Source: a virus
Length of the DNA: 64,000 nucleotides
Virus record (IMG/VR): IMGVR_UViG_3300025011_000019
Coordinates: 1 to 64,000 of that record
Direction: 5' to 3' (one strand)
A program made the position numbers and the translations under genes. Of the stretch, positions 1 to 9,024 are shown one piece after another. The notes under the pieces were generated by a model, which worked only from the letters and a program-made list of their open reading frames with translations, searched no databases and was not told the origin of the DNA. How positions within the stretch are numbered: position 1 is the first letter of the stretch; every line of letters starts with the position of its first letter.

Positions 1-460
1 AAATGAAATCCATATATGATTCTGCATTTTTATAAGTTTTAGTTAATAATACTAAGTCTCTTTCTTTGAACTCTTCATCTATTCCATTAATATTATATTT
101 AGTTTTAGCAACTGCAATTTTACTACCCACACCTTTTATCTGTGGACTATACCTGACTCCATTTTTAATTAAGCATAATTCTTCTTGTTTCTTATGTTTA
201 CATTTATCACACGCATCTTTTATTATAGGTTGATTTTTATGACTATTTGTGTATTTATAATATGGTTTAGATATAACTGTTTCTATTCCTTCTTCTAAGC
301 AATAATCACATAAACATTGGATTGGTGCATTACTACCATCTAATAATTTATGAACATTAATTGTAATGACTTTTTTGTATTCCCATTTATGACCTAAACT
401 TTCAATGTATTTCTTATTGTTTGACAGGCAAGTTACTTCTACCTCTTTTGTAATTAACAT
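1..460 (-). CDS. Zinc-finger protein, partial (C-terminus beyond window); homing-endonuclease-like
   Basis: An open frame of 153 codons starts at ATG 460 behind AGAAGGAA and runs off the left edge without a stop. It has a CDYC pair (about residue 50) and a CDKC pair (about residue 80), then a segment like FKERDLVLLTKTYKNAESY. That segment resembles the repeated 'F..RDYxLLSxxYKN' treble-clef modules found in phage-borne homing-type nucleases of Bacillota. No catalytic domain is visible because the end is missing. It could also be a plain zinc-ribbon regulator. Confidence 0.7.
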   Translation of the reverse strand, partial: MLITKEVEVTCLSNNKKYIESLGHKWEYKKVITINVHKLLDGSNAPIQCLCDYCLEEGIETVISKPYYKYTNSHKNQPIIKDACDKCKHKKQEELCLIKNGVRYSPQIKGVGSKIAVAKTKYNINGIDEEFKERDLVLLTKTYKNAESYMDFI

Positions 461-481
461 CTCTAATTCCTTCTTTCTATG

Positions 482-703
482 CGTAATATTATTTCTGTGC
501 GATACAAAATAAATAGAGTAAGAAAGCCGCACAGAATGAGGTAGCTACTCCTCACAATTTACTTCCTTACTCATATGAACAAATTATGCTCACATAAATA
601 CCTAGTCAATTAAGACTAGGCATAATCTAAACACAATTCCATCCACACAGAAAACGCCTGATTGCTCAAGCGTCTTATAACTTACAAAATATTAAATTAT
701 TAT
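482..703. other. Intergenic region with three hairpins
   Basis: No gene seen. TTCTGTGCG (493-501) pairs with CGCACAGAA (528-536); CCTAGTC (601-607) pairs with GACTAGG (614-620); ACGC.TGA pairs with TCA.GCGT at about 654-673, followed on the minus strand by TTTT. The last is a plausible weak terminator for the antirepressor gene. The stretch CTGTGCGATACAA at 495-507 recurs at 10740. Confidence 0.5.
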
Positions 704-1465
704 CTAATTCAATAAATCCTTATTACTATTATCCAACGTTTTATTTCCATATTTAACCTCTAATTGATGCTTTATATAATCCTGCTTAAATCCCAAAGTA
801 GTCAATGCAGTTACAATCGTCTCTGCTTCATCTACAATCTTTAATTCAGTCTCAGTTAAATAATCTCTAGTTAAATCACTTTTCTTATTTATATTTCTGG
901 TTTCTCTTATTTGTTTTGCTTTCATATTGAATAAAATAAGATATACCATGTCAGTGTAATTGCTATATGTATACTTATTTATATTTGGAACATATTCTTG
1001 AATACTAGAAGTCATTCTTTTCCTATCTACTTTACCTACTTCACGTTGTAAGTCCCATTTTTCTTGTTTTCCAAAAAATGCTTTAGATAATACATCTTTA
1101 GCATTCAATTGATAATCAATAAGTTTATCCATAACTTCAGGTTTATTTTTTTGCATATCTTTAGTAATAGAAATTTTAGCCAACCATAAAGGTAAAAAAT
1201 CTAACTCAAGACATAATGACTGCTGATTACCTCCTTTTGTGGGGAGGATGAGATTACGTCCCCCTTTAGAAAGTACAATATCTTCTTGAATCTTTTTTCT
1301 CTCATTTTTTAACTGACCTTCTGACAAACCTATTCCATTACAAATCCAATTCACACCTACATAACTTTTACCAGTGTCTTTCATTTTTACGACTATGATT
1401 AGATTACCATTAAAATCAACTTCCATTAACTCCAGTTCTTTAAGTTTTACTAATTGATTTGACAT
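704..1465 (-). CDS. P22-type phage antirepressor
   Basis: 253 aa. Residues 1-130 match the P22_AR_N antirepressor domain by eye: an opening 'EVDFNGNLIIVVK', then 'VGVNWICNGIGLSEGQ', 'ILPTKGG' and 'LDFLPLWLAKI', followed by 'KPEVMDKLIDYQLNAKDVL'. Proteins with this domain bind and inactivate phage repressors or act as lysis-lysogeny regulators. The second half is charged and helical and not recognised. ATG 1465 follows AGGAGG at 8 nt. It sits in the leftward cluster with its own gap on each side. It suggests a temperate lifestyle, although such domains are also found in lytic phages. Confidence 0.87.
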   Translation of the reverse strand: MSNQLVKLKELELMEVDFNGNLIIVVKMKDTGKSYVGVNWICNGIGLSEGQLKNERKKIQEDIVLSKGGRNLILPTKGGNQQSLCLELDFLPLWLAKISITKDMQKNKPEVMDKLIDYQLNAKDVLSKAFFGKQEKWDLQREVGKVDRKRMTSSIQEYVPNINKYTYSNYTDMVYLILFNMKAKQIRETRNINKKSDLTRDYLTETELKIVDEAETIVTALTTLGFKQDYIKHQLEVKYGNKTLDNSNKDLLN

Positions 1466-1619
1466 AGCAAATCCTCCTGCTCATTTTTATAGTGGAAGTA
1501 CGAGCAATACTTATCAGTGCATTTATATAGCAACCTATCCTTGTATAACTTATTTTGTTACACAAAAATACTCCTAACAAAAGCTAGGATCACTATCTAT
1601 AGCAAAATTTTATTTATTT
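1466..1619. other. Leader with hairpins
   Basis: Between two leftward genes. Read on the minus strand, TTGTGTAAC and GTTATACAA pair with one G-U pair around 1545-1570, and CCTA/TAGG pairs just before. No T-run follows, so these look like leader structure rather than a terminator. Confidence 0.35.
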
Positions 1620-2429
1620 CTATTCCAAATAACTCCCACATCTATCACAAAACTTAGCATCAGATCCACTAACTTTACCGCAAATCTTACATTGCAATTT
1701 ATCTCTTACAGTAACAACCTTCTCAACTTTGTCTCCGATATCATTAAACCCAACTAATCTTAAAATAATCACATGAGAATTTTCTTCCAATACACCGATA
1801 TTCCCATATTTAAATTCTTGATTAATCTCTTCGCCTTTTACAGTAATTCCCTCATCAAAACTTTTAAGATTTACAGAATTATTTAAAGAACAATTCTGTG
1901 CAGTAAAACTAGTTTGGCAAATACTATTATCAAACGATCTTAAACAATCAGTCTGTACAGATTTAGGTGTTGTACTAGACGTAACAGTTATCCAAGTAGG
2001 ATTATAATCATAAATAGGTTGTTTATAAGTAATCCAAGGGCTAATAGGATTAAATACTTGATTAATCTGTTGAGTAATTGGTTTTAATTTCTCATACCAA
2101 AATTCAACCCTAATCAATCCATCTTCAATTTTATCTCCACGATATTCAGAAATTTCTTTTGTTTTTGGTATAAATTTAAACTTATTTTTTGCAGTACAAT
2201 CACTTAAAAATCCTTCTAATTCAGTTGTCTCATTTGGATTAACTAATAATGACTGGCCATTAAGTACATCTACTCCATCTATAGATATCTTAACTTTTGC
2301 TTTTCTTGATTCCATATTCTTGATATAAATAGAATACTCGCTACCAAATGGAATTTGAATTATCCCCTCTTTTTCTCTAAGGATTTTGCCATTATTTTTG
2401 AGACAGACCACCATTTTCTCTTGATACAT
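1620..2429 (-). CDS. Unknown protein with C-terminal zinc ribbon
   Basis: 269 aa, not recognised. The N-terminal ~110 residues look beta-rich ('IPFGSEYSIYIKNMESRKA', 'VNPNETTELEGF'), a middle part is rich in Ser/Thr/Asn, and the end has a rubredoxin-like zinc ribbon CKIC at about 247 and CDRC at about 261. The zinc ribbon suggests a role in nucleic acid or protein binding in the cytoplasm; no function can be assigned. ATG 2429 follows AAAGGATG. A hairpin (2452-2481) lies directly upstream of the ribosome site. Confidence 0.78.
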   Translation of the reverse strand: MYQEKMVVCLKNNGKILREKEGIIQIPFGSEYSIYIKNMESRKAKVKISIDGVDVLNGQSLLVNPNETTELEGFLSDCTAKNKFKFIPKTKEISEYRGDKIEDGLIRVEFWYEKLKPITQQINQVFNPISPWITYKQPIYDYNPTWITVTSSTTPKSVQTDCLRSFDNSICQTSFTAQNCSLNNSVNLKSFDEGITVKGEEINQEFKYGNIGVLEENSHVIILRLVGFNDIGDKVEKVVTVRDKLQCKICGKVSGSDAKFCDRCGSYLE

Positions 2430-2499
2430 TTTTTATCATCCTTTCTAGAGCACTGACTAAACTCTAAATATTAAAGTCAGTTATTTTTATTAATGCTTA

Positions 2500-2562
2500 T
2501 TTATTTATAAGCACAAGTAGACACACCAAATTAATGATGTGTCTGATCTACTTATAAATAAA
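2500..2562. repeat. Nested inverted repeat (two-part hairpin)
   Basis: TTTATTTATAAG (2500-2511) pairs perfectly with CTTATAAATAAA (2551-2562). Inside, AGACACA (2519-2525) pairs with TGTGTCT (2538-2544). It lies between two leftward genes, with no T-run, so it is more likely an mRNA structure or protein site than a simple terminator. Confidence 0.6.
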
Positions 2563-2578
2563 TTACAATCTAATAATT

Positions 2579-3373
2579 TTATCTCTTTCTCAAATTATCC
2601 TCAATCTTTAAAATAGTATATTTTGCAATTTTATCTAAATTTTCTTTGTCAAGTTTACTATTATCCCAAATCAAATTATCAATATGAATATTAACAGTAT
2701 TTTTTCCTTCGATTTCTTCATCATTTTCTTCTCTAGCATTTTCATACCCCATAGACATACATTCCTGCAACATACTATAAAGAATATTCCTTAATTCTGA
2801 TCCATACTCACATTCACTATTCTCAATATATCCAGCATAATGTTCTACTAAACCAATTTCATATTCTTCATCTTCAGTAAATTCTCCACGGAATTGTTTG
2901 CATGATACACAAGAACAATTTTGATAATGCTCTTCACCATCTAACAATTCATCAACATTTTCACAATCATATTCTTCTTCCAAACAATTCTCATTATCAA
3001 ATTCACAAAATATTACCCTACCTTTTCCTGCTAAGAATTCTCTAACATCTCCAAAACTCATATCAGACATCACAAAATAATCTATATTATCTACCTCGTC
3101 ATATTTATATGTACCATCATCCATTTTAGCAAATTCACAAAAGAAACCAATTTCTTTATCTTTGTAAAATTGTAAACTGACATAGTATTCATCAACATCA
3201 CTTGACAATTCCATACATTCAGCATCTATCCCATAGTAATTGTGGATATAATCATAAATATAATGAGCTACTGAAAAGTCGCAAATAAACATTAAATTTT
3301 GTTCAGAGTCTAAGTGAGAATCAATAATTTCTTCAACTTGAGATAATGTATATTTTATTTTGTTAATCAGCAT
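2579..3373 (-). CDS. Acidic protein of unknown function
   Basis: 264 aa, strongly acidic, with clustered cysteines (CENVDELL, CSCVSCKQF at about residues 135-162) that could bind a metal. N-terminal residues 20-80 look like an alpha/beta fold. I do not recognise a family. ATG 3373 is preceded by GAGGAA. It shares the acidic, cysteine-containing style of other small left-arm proteins (17304, 19546). Confidence 0.75.
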   Translation of the reverse strand: MLINKIKYTLSQVEEIIDSHLDSEQNLMFICDFSVAHYIYDYIHNYYGIDAECMELSSDVDEYYVSLQFYKDKEIGFFCEFAKMDDGTYKYDEVDNIDYFVMSDMSFGDVREFLAGKGRVIFCEFDNENCLEEEYDCENVDELLDGEEHYQNCSCVSCKQFRGEFTEDEEYEIGLVEHYAGYIENSECEYGSELRNILYSMLQECMSMGYENAREENDEEIEGKNTVNIHIDNLIWDNSKLDKENLDKIAKYTILKIEDNLRKR

Positions 3374-3453
3374 AATTAATATTCCTCGCTTTTATATTTT
3401 ATTTTATCTTTATATGTTAAAGTTAGATTGTATTATTTATGTTTTAATAAAAC

Positions 3454-3846
3454 TTACAACATATCCTTCTCTTTTAATAATACACTATTCTTAGAAACTT
3501 CAATGCTTCCATCTGTCTGAATACGAGACATGGTAATATTGTGATCAACATTCATTTTATTCATAATAATAGAAACTACATCTTCCATAGACATACCTGA
3601 ATTAATCAAACAAGTATAAAATCCAGAAAAATAACTTGCTTCTTTTATTCCTTTAATAAATTCATCTTTATCAATTTGAATATCTTTATCATTTTCTAGA
3701 TTATCTGTAGAAATGGAAAAAGGTTCTGTGAACATGAGGATGTCATCTAATGGTGATTTTGTTTCTGGTTCTGTATTTGTATCTGGTTTAGATGTTTCTG
3801 AGGTTTCTGAGGTTTCTGTGATTATTTCTTTGCAGTTATCGCACAT
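3454..3846 (-). CDS. Small acidic unknown protein
   Basis: 130 aa. It starts MCDNCKE (a single CxxC), then a low-complexity TSETSETSKPDTNTEPE linker, then a helical part with 'GMSMEDVVSIIMNKMNVDHN'. ATG 3846 follows AAGGAG. It lies 20 nt upstream of the ClpP-like gene and is probably cotranscribed with it. It could be an adaptor or partner, which is inference from position only. Confidence 0.72.
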   Translation of the reverse strand: MCDNCKEIITETSETSETSKPDTNTEPETKSPLDDILMFTEPFSISTDNLENDKDIQIDKDEFIKGIKEASYFSGFYTCLINSGMSMEDVVSIIMNKMNVDHNITMSRIQTDGSIEVSKNSVLLKEKDML

Positions 3847-3866
3847 ATGTTATTTCTCCTTGTAAT

Positions 3867-4466
3867 TTAGATTATTTTGTCTACACATCCCAGTAAAATT
3901 GCTTCTTCAGGCCATAAATATACGTCCAAATCATGTTCAGTAATATCATCAAGTTTTTCTTGAGTAATATTAGTATATTTAAGAATTACATCTTGACACC
4001 TACGCCATGATGCCTCTAGGTCTTTTAACTTTCTTTTTGTTTGCTCTACTGATGTATTTCCCATTTCAAAACTTTGTACTTGATGGTAGAGAAATCGAGT
4101 ATGGTTTTGACAAATACGCTCAGAAGTAGATATGAAAATCTTAAACGCACCACTCATTATTTTTCCATATGCTTTACCAATGATTTTATAACCACTCTCC
4201 TTGAGTGTTTCTATGGTAGCAATTATACTTAGTGATGCAAAAACTGAGCCACCATAACTAGAAATTTTAAGAATAATTGGTTCTGCTTTGGAAGGTGTTA
4301 TTCCACTTGCTTTATCTCTTTCTACTATTTTCTCAAACATTCTATTAACAATAAATTCGGTTTCTTCATTGATAGAATCGTCGTTAATGTAGATTGTGCG
4401 CTCATTAATGTAGGCATTGAGTTTAATTTCCTCGATAATTTTATTAATTGGTATCATAATTTCCAT
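3867..4466 (-). CDS. ClpP-like serine protease (phage ClpP/SppA-type fold)
   Basis: 199 aa, the usual length of ClpP. Family landmarks are visible: 'ISSYGGSVFASLSI' (oxyanion/glycine strand, about 68-80), nucleophile region 'GKIMSGAFKIFIS' with Ser105, 'RFLYHQVQS' with His128, and a C-terminal 'DVYLWPEEAILLGCVDKI' matching the ClpP 'FMSxEEAxxYGLID' segment with an acidic residue at about 177-181. ClpP enzymes form cytosolic barrel proteases. In phages, relatives act in head maturation or in host and phage protein turnover. With no head genes nearby, a regulatory protease seems more likely. ATG 4466 follows AAGGG. Confidence 0.85.
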   Translation of the reverse strand: MEIMIPINKIIEEIKLNAYINERTIYINDDSINEETEFIVNRMFEKIVERDKASGITPSKAEPIILKISSYGGSVFASLSIIATIETLKESGYKIIGKAYGKIMSGAFKIFISTSERICQNHTRFLYHQVQSFEMGNTSVEQTKRKLKDLEASWRRCQDVILKYTNITQEKLDDITEHDLDVYLWPEEAILLGCVDKII

Positions 4467-4492
4467 ATACTTATTACCCTTCAGTTATTTAA

Positions 4493-5827
4493 TTAATCCT
4501 TAATCACAGTATTCATAATATCAATAATCCCATATTCCTTACTAACAATAAAACTTTGACTCTTCTTAACTGTACCAGTATAAGCTTGAGAATAAGACCA
4601 CTCTGAATTAGAACTCACAGTTGGTAATCTCCTAATCTCAACCCCATAATCGTCAATGACCATTGTCTTATGCTGATGTGCAACAAACCAATACAAATAA
4701 TCACAATCACTAATATATTCTTTTGCTTCATTATGTATTGTCTTAAATGCTGACTTTTCATTAATATCGTGTGCTATCCCCACTAATACTCGCCCATACT
4801 TAATATATTTCCTATCCAATGTCCCGGTATCAATCCACACATTATCATTATTTCTATACCACGAATTTAAAACTTGAAAGATTCCAAACGTAGTATATCT
4901 ATCATGATTAGAATTGCAATTCCATACTTCTACAGGAGCAATTTGTGATAAAATATCAATAGCTTTAATTAATAAATCAGATACTTTCGTAAACATTTGA
5001 TAATGACTTACTGAGTGATCTGTCTGAGGAGTTCCTTTTGTAGTCTGATATGGGGTATCAAAATTACATATATCACCTAGATTTAATAATATAATCTTAT
5101 CTATTTCTTTATGTTTAATTCTACTTACAACATCATTAATTACATAGAAAAATCTATTAGTTGCAATTACATCATCATATTCATTATTACTTGTTTCTAA
5201 GTAACTTTTTAATCCTACATGTAAATCTGCTATGTTTAATATAAGCAAATTTCCATTTGTGATGGGATTATATTTAGTATGTTTAGGGGATGGGATAGAG
5301 TAGTTTTTGATTAAATTGTCTAGTATTTTTGTAATATTGTCTTCATTAAGTAATATTTCAGTCCTTGGTTTAACGCTCACCTTTGAACTGTAGAGAACCT
5401 TTACTCCATCTTCCTTAGTATTCATATGCCACATGCTATTTTTGGCACTAAGCAAAATAAACTTATCAGGCGAATATCCATGTGATTTCAAAACAAATTC
5501 AGGATCTTTAGATTCTTCAAGACTCATAGAAATTAATTTATCAGAAACTTGAGAATCATCTTGCTTGATTTCTACAGATTCTTTATAATTAGGTTTAGAT
5601 GGAGTAGAAGCAGGAATAATTAATTCTCTATCACCATTACCAAGAATAATACCATTAATAATATCTTTTGCTTTTAATGTTCCATTTGCTTTTCTATATT
5701 TCTTGAATTTACTTCTTAATCCTTCACCTGTGCTTTGAGGATAATACAATTTTGCTAAAGTATCCCAAGAATCAGATATTTTCTTATTGTACTTTTGGTA
5801 ACAAATTTCTATTAATTTTTTATCCAA
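4493..5827 (-). CDS. Calcineurin-like metallophosphoesterase with N-terminal HTH-like region
   Basis: 444 aa. Residues 190-400 carry the metallophosphoesterase motifs in order: NIADLHVG (DxH at 201-203), NLGDICN (GD at 251-252), NSNHDR (GNHD-like at 307-309) and AHQHK (GHxH-like at 384-386). Such phage enzymes resemble DNA-repair nucleases of the SbcD/Mre11 class and need two metal ions. Residues 1-60 look like a helical DNA-binding segment. Substrate unknown; nuclease is more likely than protein phosphatase because no such target is evident. The start is TTG 5827; an ATA one codon upstream lies nearer the ribosome site GGGTGG. Confidence 0.85.
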   Translation of the reverse strand: MDKKLIEICYQKYNKKISDSWDTLAKLYYPQSTGEGLRSKFKKYRKANGTLKAKDIINGIILGNGDRELIIPASTPSKPNYKESVEIKQDDSQVSDKLISMSLEESKDPEFVLKSHGYSPDKFILLSAKNSMWHMNTKEDGVKVLYSSKVSVKPRTEILLNEDNITKILDNLIKNYSIPSPKHTKYNPITNGNLLILNIADLHVGLKSYLETSNNEYDDVIATNRFFYVINDVVSRIKHKEIDKIILLNLGDICNFDTPYQTTKGTPQTDHSVSHYQMFTKVSDLLIKAIDILSQIAPVEVWNCNSNHDRYTTFGIFQVLNSWYRNNDNVWIDTGTLDRKYIKYGRVLVGIAHDINEKSAFKTIHNEAKEYISDCDYLYWFVAHQHKTMVIDDYGVEIRRLPTVSSNSEWSYSQAYTGTVKKSQSFIVSKEYGIIDIMNTVIKD

Positions 5828-5853
5828 TATGTTGTTAATACCACCCTATATAT

Positions 5854-6672
5854 TTATTTTATACTTTTATATAACCTACATATACTTAAATAATATCTTT
5901 CATTTAACATCTTTTTAAGCTCTTTGCGATTATAAAACTTAAACAAGCACTTTACAAATGAATTTAAGTAATTGTTTTCTTCTTTATTCACAATAAACTT
6001 TTCTTTATTATCATCATCAATACTATAATTTATTTTGTAAGAATTTGTTTGTATCGTATTTCTACTTACAATATTAATAATTCCACTATTATTAAACTGA
6101 TTAATAATTTTTATTAAAGTATTTTTTGATTTAATTCCAGTTTTTCTAGACATTTCTTTATAAGACATATAGAAAACACCATTATCATCTGAATATCTTT
6201 TACTATTTATAAGCATAGCATATAGCAATAATTTTTCATTCTTTGTCTTTTGTTTTAAAACTTCCAAAATTTCTAAATATGTAATATCTATATTAGTTGC
6301 ATCAATCTCATACATCCCTTTTCTTCTAATGCTTATGTTTATTTTATGCTCTTCTGAAAATACATCTTTAGTACCACCATAATCAATATTATATCCGTGA
6401 AATCTGTCTCTACTATTATAAAATTCTATCCAATAAGATTCCCTCTCATTAATAATATCCTCACTACATTCTTCTTGAATTTCATATGTAAAACTATCAA
6501 TACCATACTTATTATAAGCTCTTTGTAAATGAATATTAAAATGAGTGTTCGCTTTTAATGTGCTTTTGTGTCCTCTTAACCTAGTATCTATATCTTGACT
6601 TTGACCAATATATACTTTATTATTTATTATATTAGTTATTTTATATATTCCTATTTTCTTATCCTTTGCCAT
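5854..6672 (-). CDS. GIY-YIG homing endonuclease-like protein
   Basis: 273 aa from ATG 6672 (AAAGGCGG 7 nt upstream); an upstream GTG/ATG region lacks a better site. Residues 5-95 are a GIY-YIG nuclease domain: 'GIYKITNIINNKVYIGQSQDIDTRLRGHK', then Asn/Arg/Glu positions 'NERESYWIEFYNS'. A NUMOD-like segment 'SEEHKINISIRRKG' follows. The C-terminal 150 residues resemble a winged-helix replication or HTH domain ('MSYKEMSRKTGIKSKNTLI'). It probably makes a site-specific DNA cut. It is free-standing: no group I intron core was found around it. Confidence 0.88.
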   Translation of the reverse strand: MAKDKKIGIYKITNIINNKVYIGQSQDIDTRLRGHKSTLKANTHFNIHLQRAYNKYGIDSFTYEIQEECSEDIINERESYWIEFYNSRDRFHGYNIDYGGTKDVFSEEHKINISIRRKGMYEIDATNIDITYLEILEVLKQKTKNEKLLLYAMLINSKRYSDDNGVFYMSYKEMSRKTGIKSKNTLIKIINQFNNSGIINIVSRNTIQTNSYKINYSIDDDNKEKFIVNKEENNYLNSFVKCLFKFYNRKELKKMLNERYYLSICRLYKSIK

Positions 6673-6843
6673 TATCGCATAACCGCCTTTCATCATCTCG
6701 AAATGCCTACACAACAAGTAAACCCCTCTACACCTACTGGCATAAGGGATTCAGACATTGGTGACATTCATGTCCCGACTCCTAAAATAAAACCTTGTTT
6801 AACCTACTTTTTAAAACTTCTCAAGTGACATCTATGACACTAA

Positions 6844-7446
6844 TTATTGCTCAGAATCCTTGATTTTAGTGCGTTTTGTGGCTGTATCCTTTCTATTACT
6901 TCTACACTTTTCGTATCCTATGGTGTCGAATAATCTAGGAACTAGAATATTGATATTTTTACCACAATAAAGAAGATAAGGATTAACCAAATAAAAGGTT
7001 TCCTTACCCAATTCATAACTAACTATTGCTAATTTTCCTCTTAAATTTTTCATATTTCTATTTACAGTTCTTCTATCAATGTCTAATAATGTTGCCAAAC
7101 TAATTTGATTTAATGGATTATCTTCCAAATCAACGATTAAATTCATTTCCCATTTTAAATAAGGAGATAAAGAATATAAAAATGCTAATTCACTTTTTGT
7201 AATTCCATATTGTTCAACAGCATGAGCAATTTCTAAATTAAATACTTTAGTGAAATGATCTTTTGGTTTCCAGTGTTGTTTCTTAACATCCTTTACAAAA
7301 AGAGAAGCAGTTAAAGTATTATCTTCATCTTTTTTAAGATATTGTTTTATAAAGTCTCCAATTTCTTTTTGTGCTTTTATATCCTTAAACGTATCAACGT
7401 CACTAACAAAAATATCTGCTAATATCCGCATAGTTTTATCTTCCAT
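6844..7446 (-). CDS. Winged-helix protein, RepL/MarR-like
   Basis: 200 aa from ATG 7446, which has AGAGGTG 9 nt upstream (two earlier ATGs lack a site). Residues 80-175 form a winged helix: 'TKSELAFLYSLSPYLKWEMN', recognition helix 'ISLATLLDIDRRTVNRNMKNLRGK', then wing 'KETFYLVNPYLLYCGK'. The 'YLVNPYLLYCG' end is like the RepL replication proteins of small Bacillota plasmids. It could be a replication initiator or transcription regulator. It lies next to the small 7486 gene. Confidence 0.8.
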   Translation of the reverse strand: MEDKTMRILADIFVSDVDTFKDIKAQKEIGDFIKQYLKKDEDNTLTASLFVKDVKKQHWKPKDHFTKVFNLEIAHAVEQYGITKSELAFLYSLSPYLKWEMNLIVDLEDNPLNQISLATLLDIDRRTVNRNMKNLRGKLAIVSYELGKETFYLVNPYLLYCGKNINILVPRLFDTIGYEKCRSNRKDTATKRTKIKDSEQ

Positions 7447-7485
7447 TGTAGGCATCACCTCTTTCATCATCACAGACAAATAAAA

Positions 7486-7731
7486 TTATTTTAAAATTTT
7501 ATGTTTGTCTAATTCCCTTCTTAATAGGGATGTTGCTTTAGTTAATTTGTTTAAATTAACCATTGCTTTATAATTTAAAAAATCATTAATTAATTTTTGA
7601 AATAATTCAGGTTTATTATTATCAATTTTAAAATAAACACTTTCATCTTTTTTCTCTGAACCAACTAATTGAAATTTGTAACTAACAAATAATGCTGCCA
7701 AGTAGAAATCTTTTGTTTCAAAAATATTCAT
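7486..7731 (-). CDS. DUF5659-like small protein
   Basis: 81 aa from ATG 7731 behind AAAGGTG. It opens 'NIFETKDFYLAALFVSYKFQLVGSEKKDESVYFKID', like the DUF5659 family ('F.T.DLYLAAFL..G..L..V....V.F.F'), and ends in a helical Leu/Lys-rich tail. That family is common in phages and mobile elements with no known activity. It directly precedes the winged-helix gene with 39 nt between them. Confidence 0.68.
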   Translation of the reverse strand: MNIFETKDFYLAALFVSYKFQLVGSEKKDESVYFKIDNNKPELFQKLINDFLNYKAMVNLNKLTKATSLLRRELDKHKILK

Positions 7732-7865
7732 TGTTTTATCACCTTTCATCATCAAAATATGTAACATAAACTTTACGACTTTTTGCATTGTTATGATTTT
7801 TTATTTCCTCTGTCACGCATTAATTCACGCTTCCCTTCATATCTCTTCATATCATGTAGGAATTT

Positions 7866-8045
7866 TTATTTCCTACGACACCATTCACCGAATGCTTGTT
7901 TTACTTCATCTGTATTTTTAAACATAGTATATGTATCGCCTTTACTTCCATTTCCTACTTTTAAAGGTAAAATTCCTTTAGAAAAATAAAATTGTGACTG
8001 AAATTGATTGTAAATATAAACAAATTCTTTTTCCTTAGTAATCAT
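7866..8045 (-). CDS. Small protein, paralogue of the 27594-27821 product
   Basis: 59 aa, ATG 8045. It reads 'YIYNQFQSQFYFSKGILPLKVG' and ends 'EVKQAFGEWCRRK'. The 27594 protein has 'FIYNLIQAEFYFHKGIAPYRVG' and ends 'ELTNAFTDWCNRK', so both belong to one family, duplicated 20 kb apart. I recognise neither by function. 'QSQFYFxKG' looks like a small helical domain. The ribosome site is weak (GTGGGG). Confidence 0.75.
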   Translation of the reverse strand: MITKEKEFVYIYNQFQSQFYFSKGILPLKVGNGSKGDTYTMFKNTDEVKQAFGEWCRRK

Positions 8046-8067
8046 ATCAAATCCCCACTTTCTTAAA

Positions 8068-8436
8068 CTAAATCAATTCACTATACCAACAATCCCTACA
8101 CACTAAATAAGTCTTATCATAAAAGAATGCCAACCAGTATCTCTTATTACTATTTTTACAAATAGGGCAAGTAGTATCAGCATTTTCTATGTCATAATCA
8201 TTATTATCAATATCACCACCGACAATCCTAATCTTATCCTCCAATTCAGGATAAACATAATATTTCTCAGTCGGCTTACTAACACAATATAGCACCGGAA
8301 TATTTATATTATTATTATCAATATCTACGATATCATCAACAATTGCAAATAAACCATTCCAATTTGAGTTGTCAAGAATTTGTACTTGAGTTCCTGTACT
8401 TAGTTTAGTTTTGTTGTTTAGTTTCATTTTATCCAT
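8068..8436 (-). CDS. Small zinc-ribbon protein
   Basis: 122 aa. The N-terminal half 'TGTQVQILDNSNWNGLFAIVDDIVDI' looks like a small beta-barrel (KOW-like), and the C-terminal half holds CPIC (about 89) and CRDC (about 113), a four-cysteine zinc ribbon. Nucleic acid binding is the likely role. The ribosome site AAGGAG is 14 nt from ATG 8436, longer than usual. Confidence 0.72.
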   Translation of the reverse strand: MDKMKLNNKTKLSTGTQVQILDNSNWNGLFAIVDDIVDIDNNNINIPVLYCVSKPTEKYYVYPELEDKIRIVGGDIDNNDYDIENADTTCPICKNSNKRYWLAFFYDKTYLVCRDCWYSELI

Positions 8437-8525
8437 TTGATAAAAATCATCTCCTTATTAGAGAAAAGTTTATAATGATAGTTTTTATATGGGTTGTACT
8501 ATCAAACCCATTTAGTGTTTTATAT

Positions 8526-8997
8526 ACTAACCAGAAAAGCAAGCAAAATAAGACTATTTTTCTTAATTAATTATATTATCCATTTATTTATTAAAAATCA
8601 ATATCCTCTTATTTCTAAGAGAGTATCTTTTAAAATACTTTATTTTTAATATTTGTTCTTCTATAAGGATTTAAAATCCTAAAATTTATCAAATGGTGAT
8701 TAACGAAACGATTGTCGTATTTATGAATAATGTACTAATGTCATATCGTATTGGTGAATAATGATTTTGCGCTTAGTGATAGATTAGCGATTCTTCTTGC
8801 TTGTGACAGCAAACCTAAATTTTGTTTTATTATTATGTATTTAATATACATAACCTGCACTATTTTGCAATGTTTGAATATGGTAACTTGAATTTACATC
8901 TAATTTCAGATGTCCAAATAAATAGTCTATATCTTGCTTTGCTTCTGGTTAGTTGTTTTAATTAGTAGAGATGTGGTTAGGCATCTCTACTAATTAA
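8526..8997 (-). ncRNA. Candidate structured non-coding RNA closed by a 26-bp interrupted helix
   Basis: About 570 nt between genes 9025 and 8436 hold no ORF. The ends pair: ACTAACCAG (8526-8534) with CTGGTTAGT (8945-8953), AAAGCAAG (8536-8543) with CTTGCTTT (8933-8940), and AGACTATTT (8551-8559) with AAATAGTCT (8920-8928). Inside are local hairpins (ACATCT/AGATGT, TATGTAT/ATACATA, AGGATTT/AAATCCT). Just outside, a 16-bp perfect hairpin spans 8958-8997. Strand is inferred from the flanking leftward genes; an inverted-repeat mobile element is the alternative. Confidence 0.5.
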
Positions 8998-9024
8998 TTG
9001 TCATGGTTAATTATTAGATAAAGA

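Noticed and set aside
5854-6672. Group I intron around the free-standing GIY-YIG gene
   Set aside because: No AAGATATAGTC-type P7 strand or P1 pairing was found, and flanking genes are complete.
8920-8935. AAGATATAGACT on the minus strand as a group I P7 segment
   Set aside because: It resembles AAGATATAGTC but ends differently, has no matching P7 partner, and is accounted for by the long inverted repeat.
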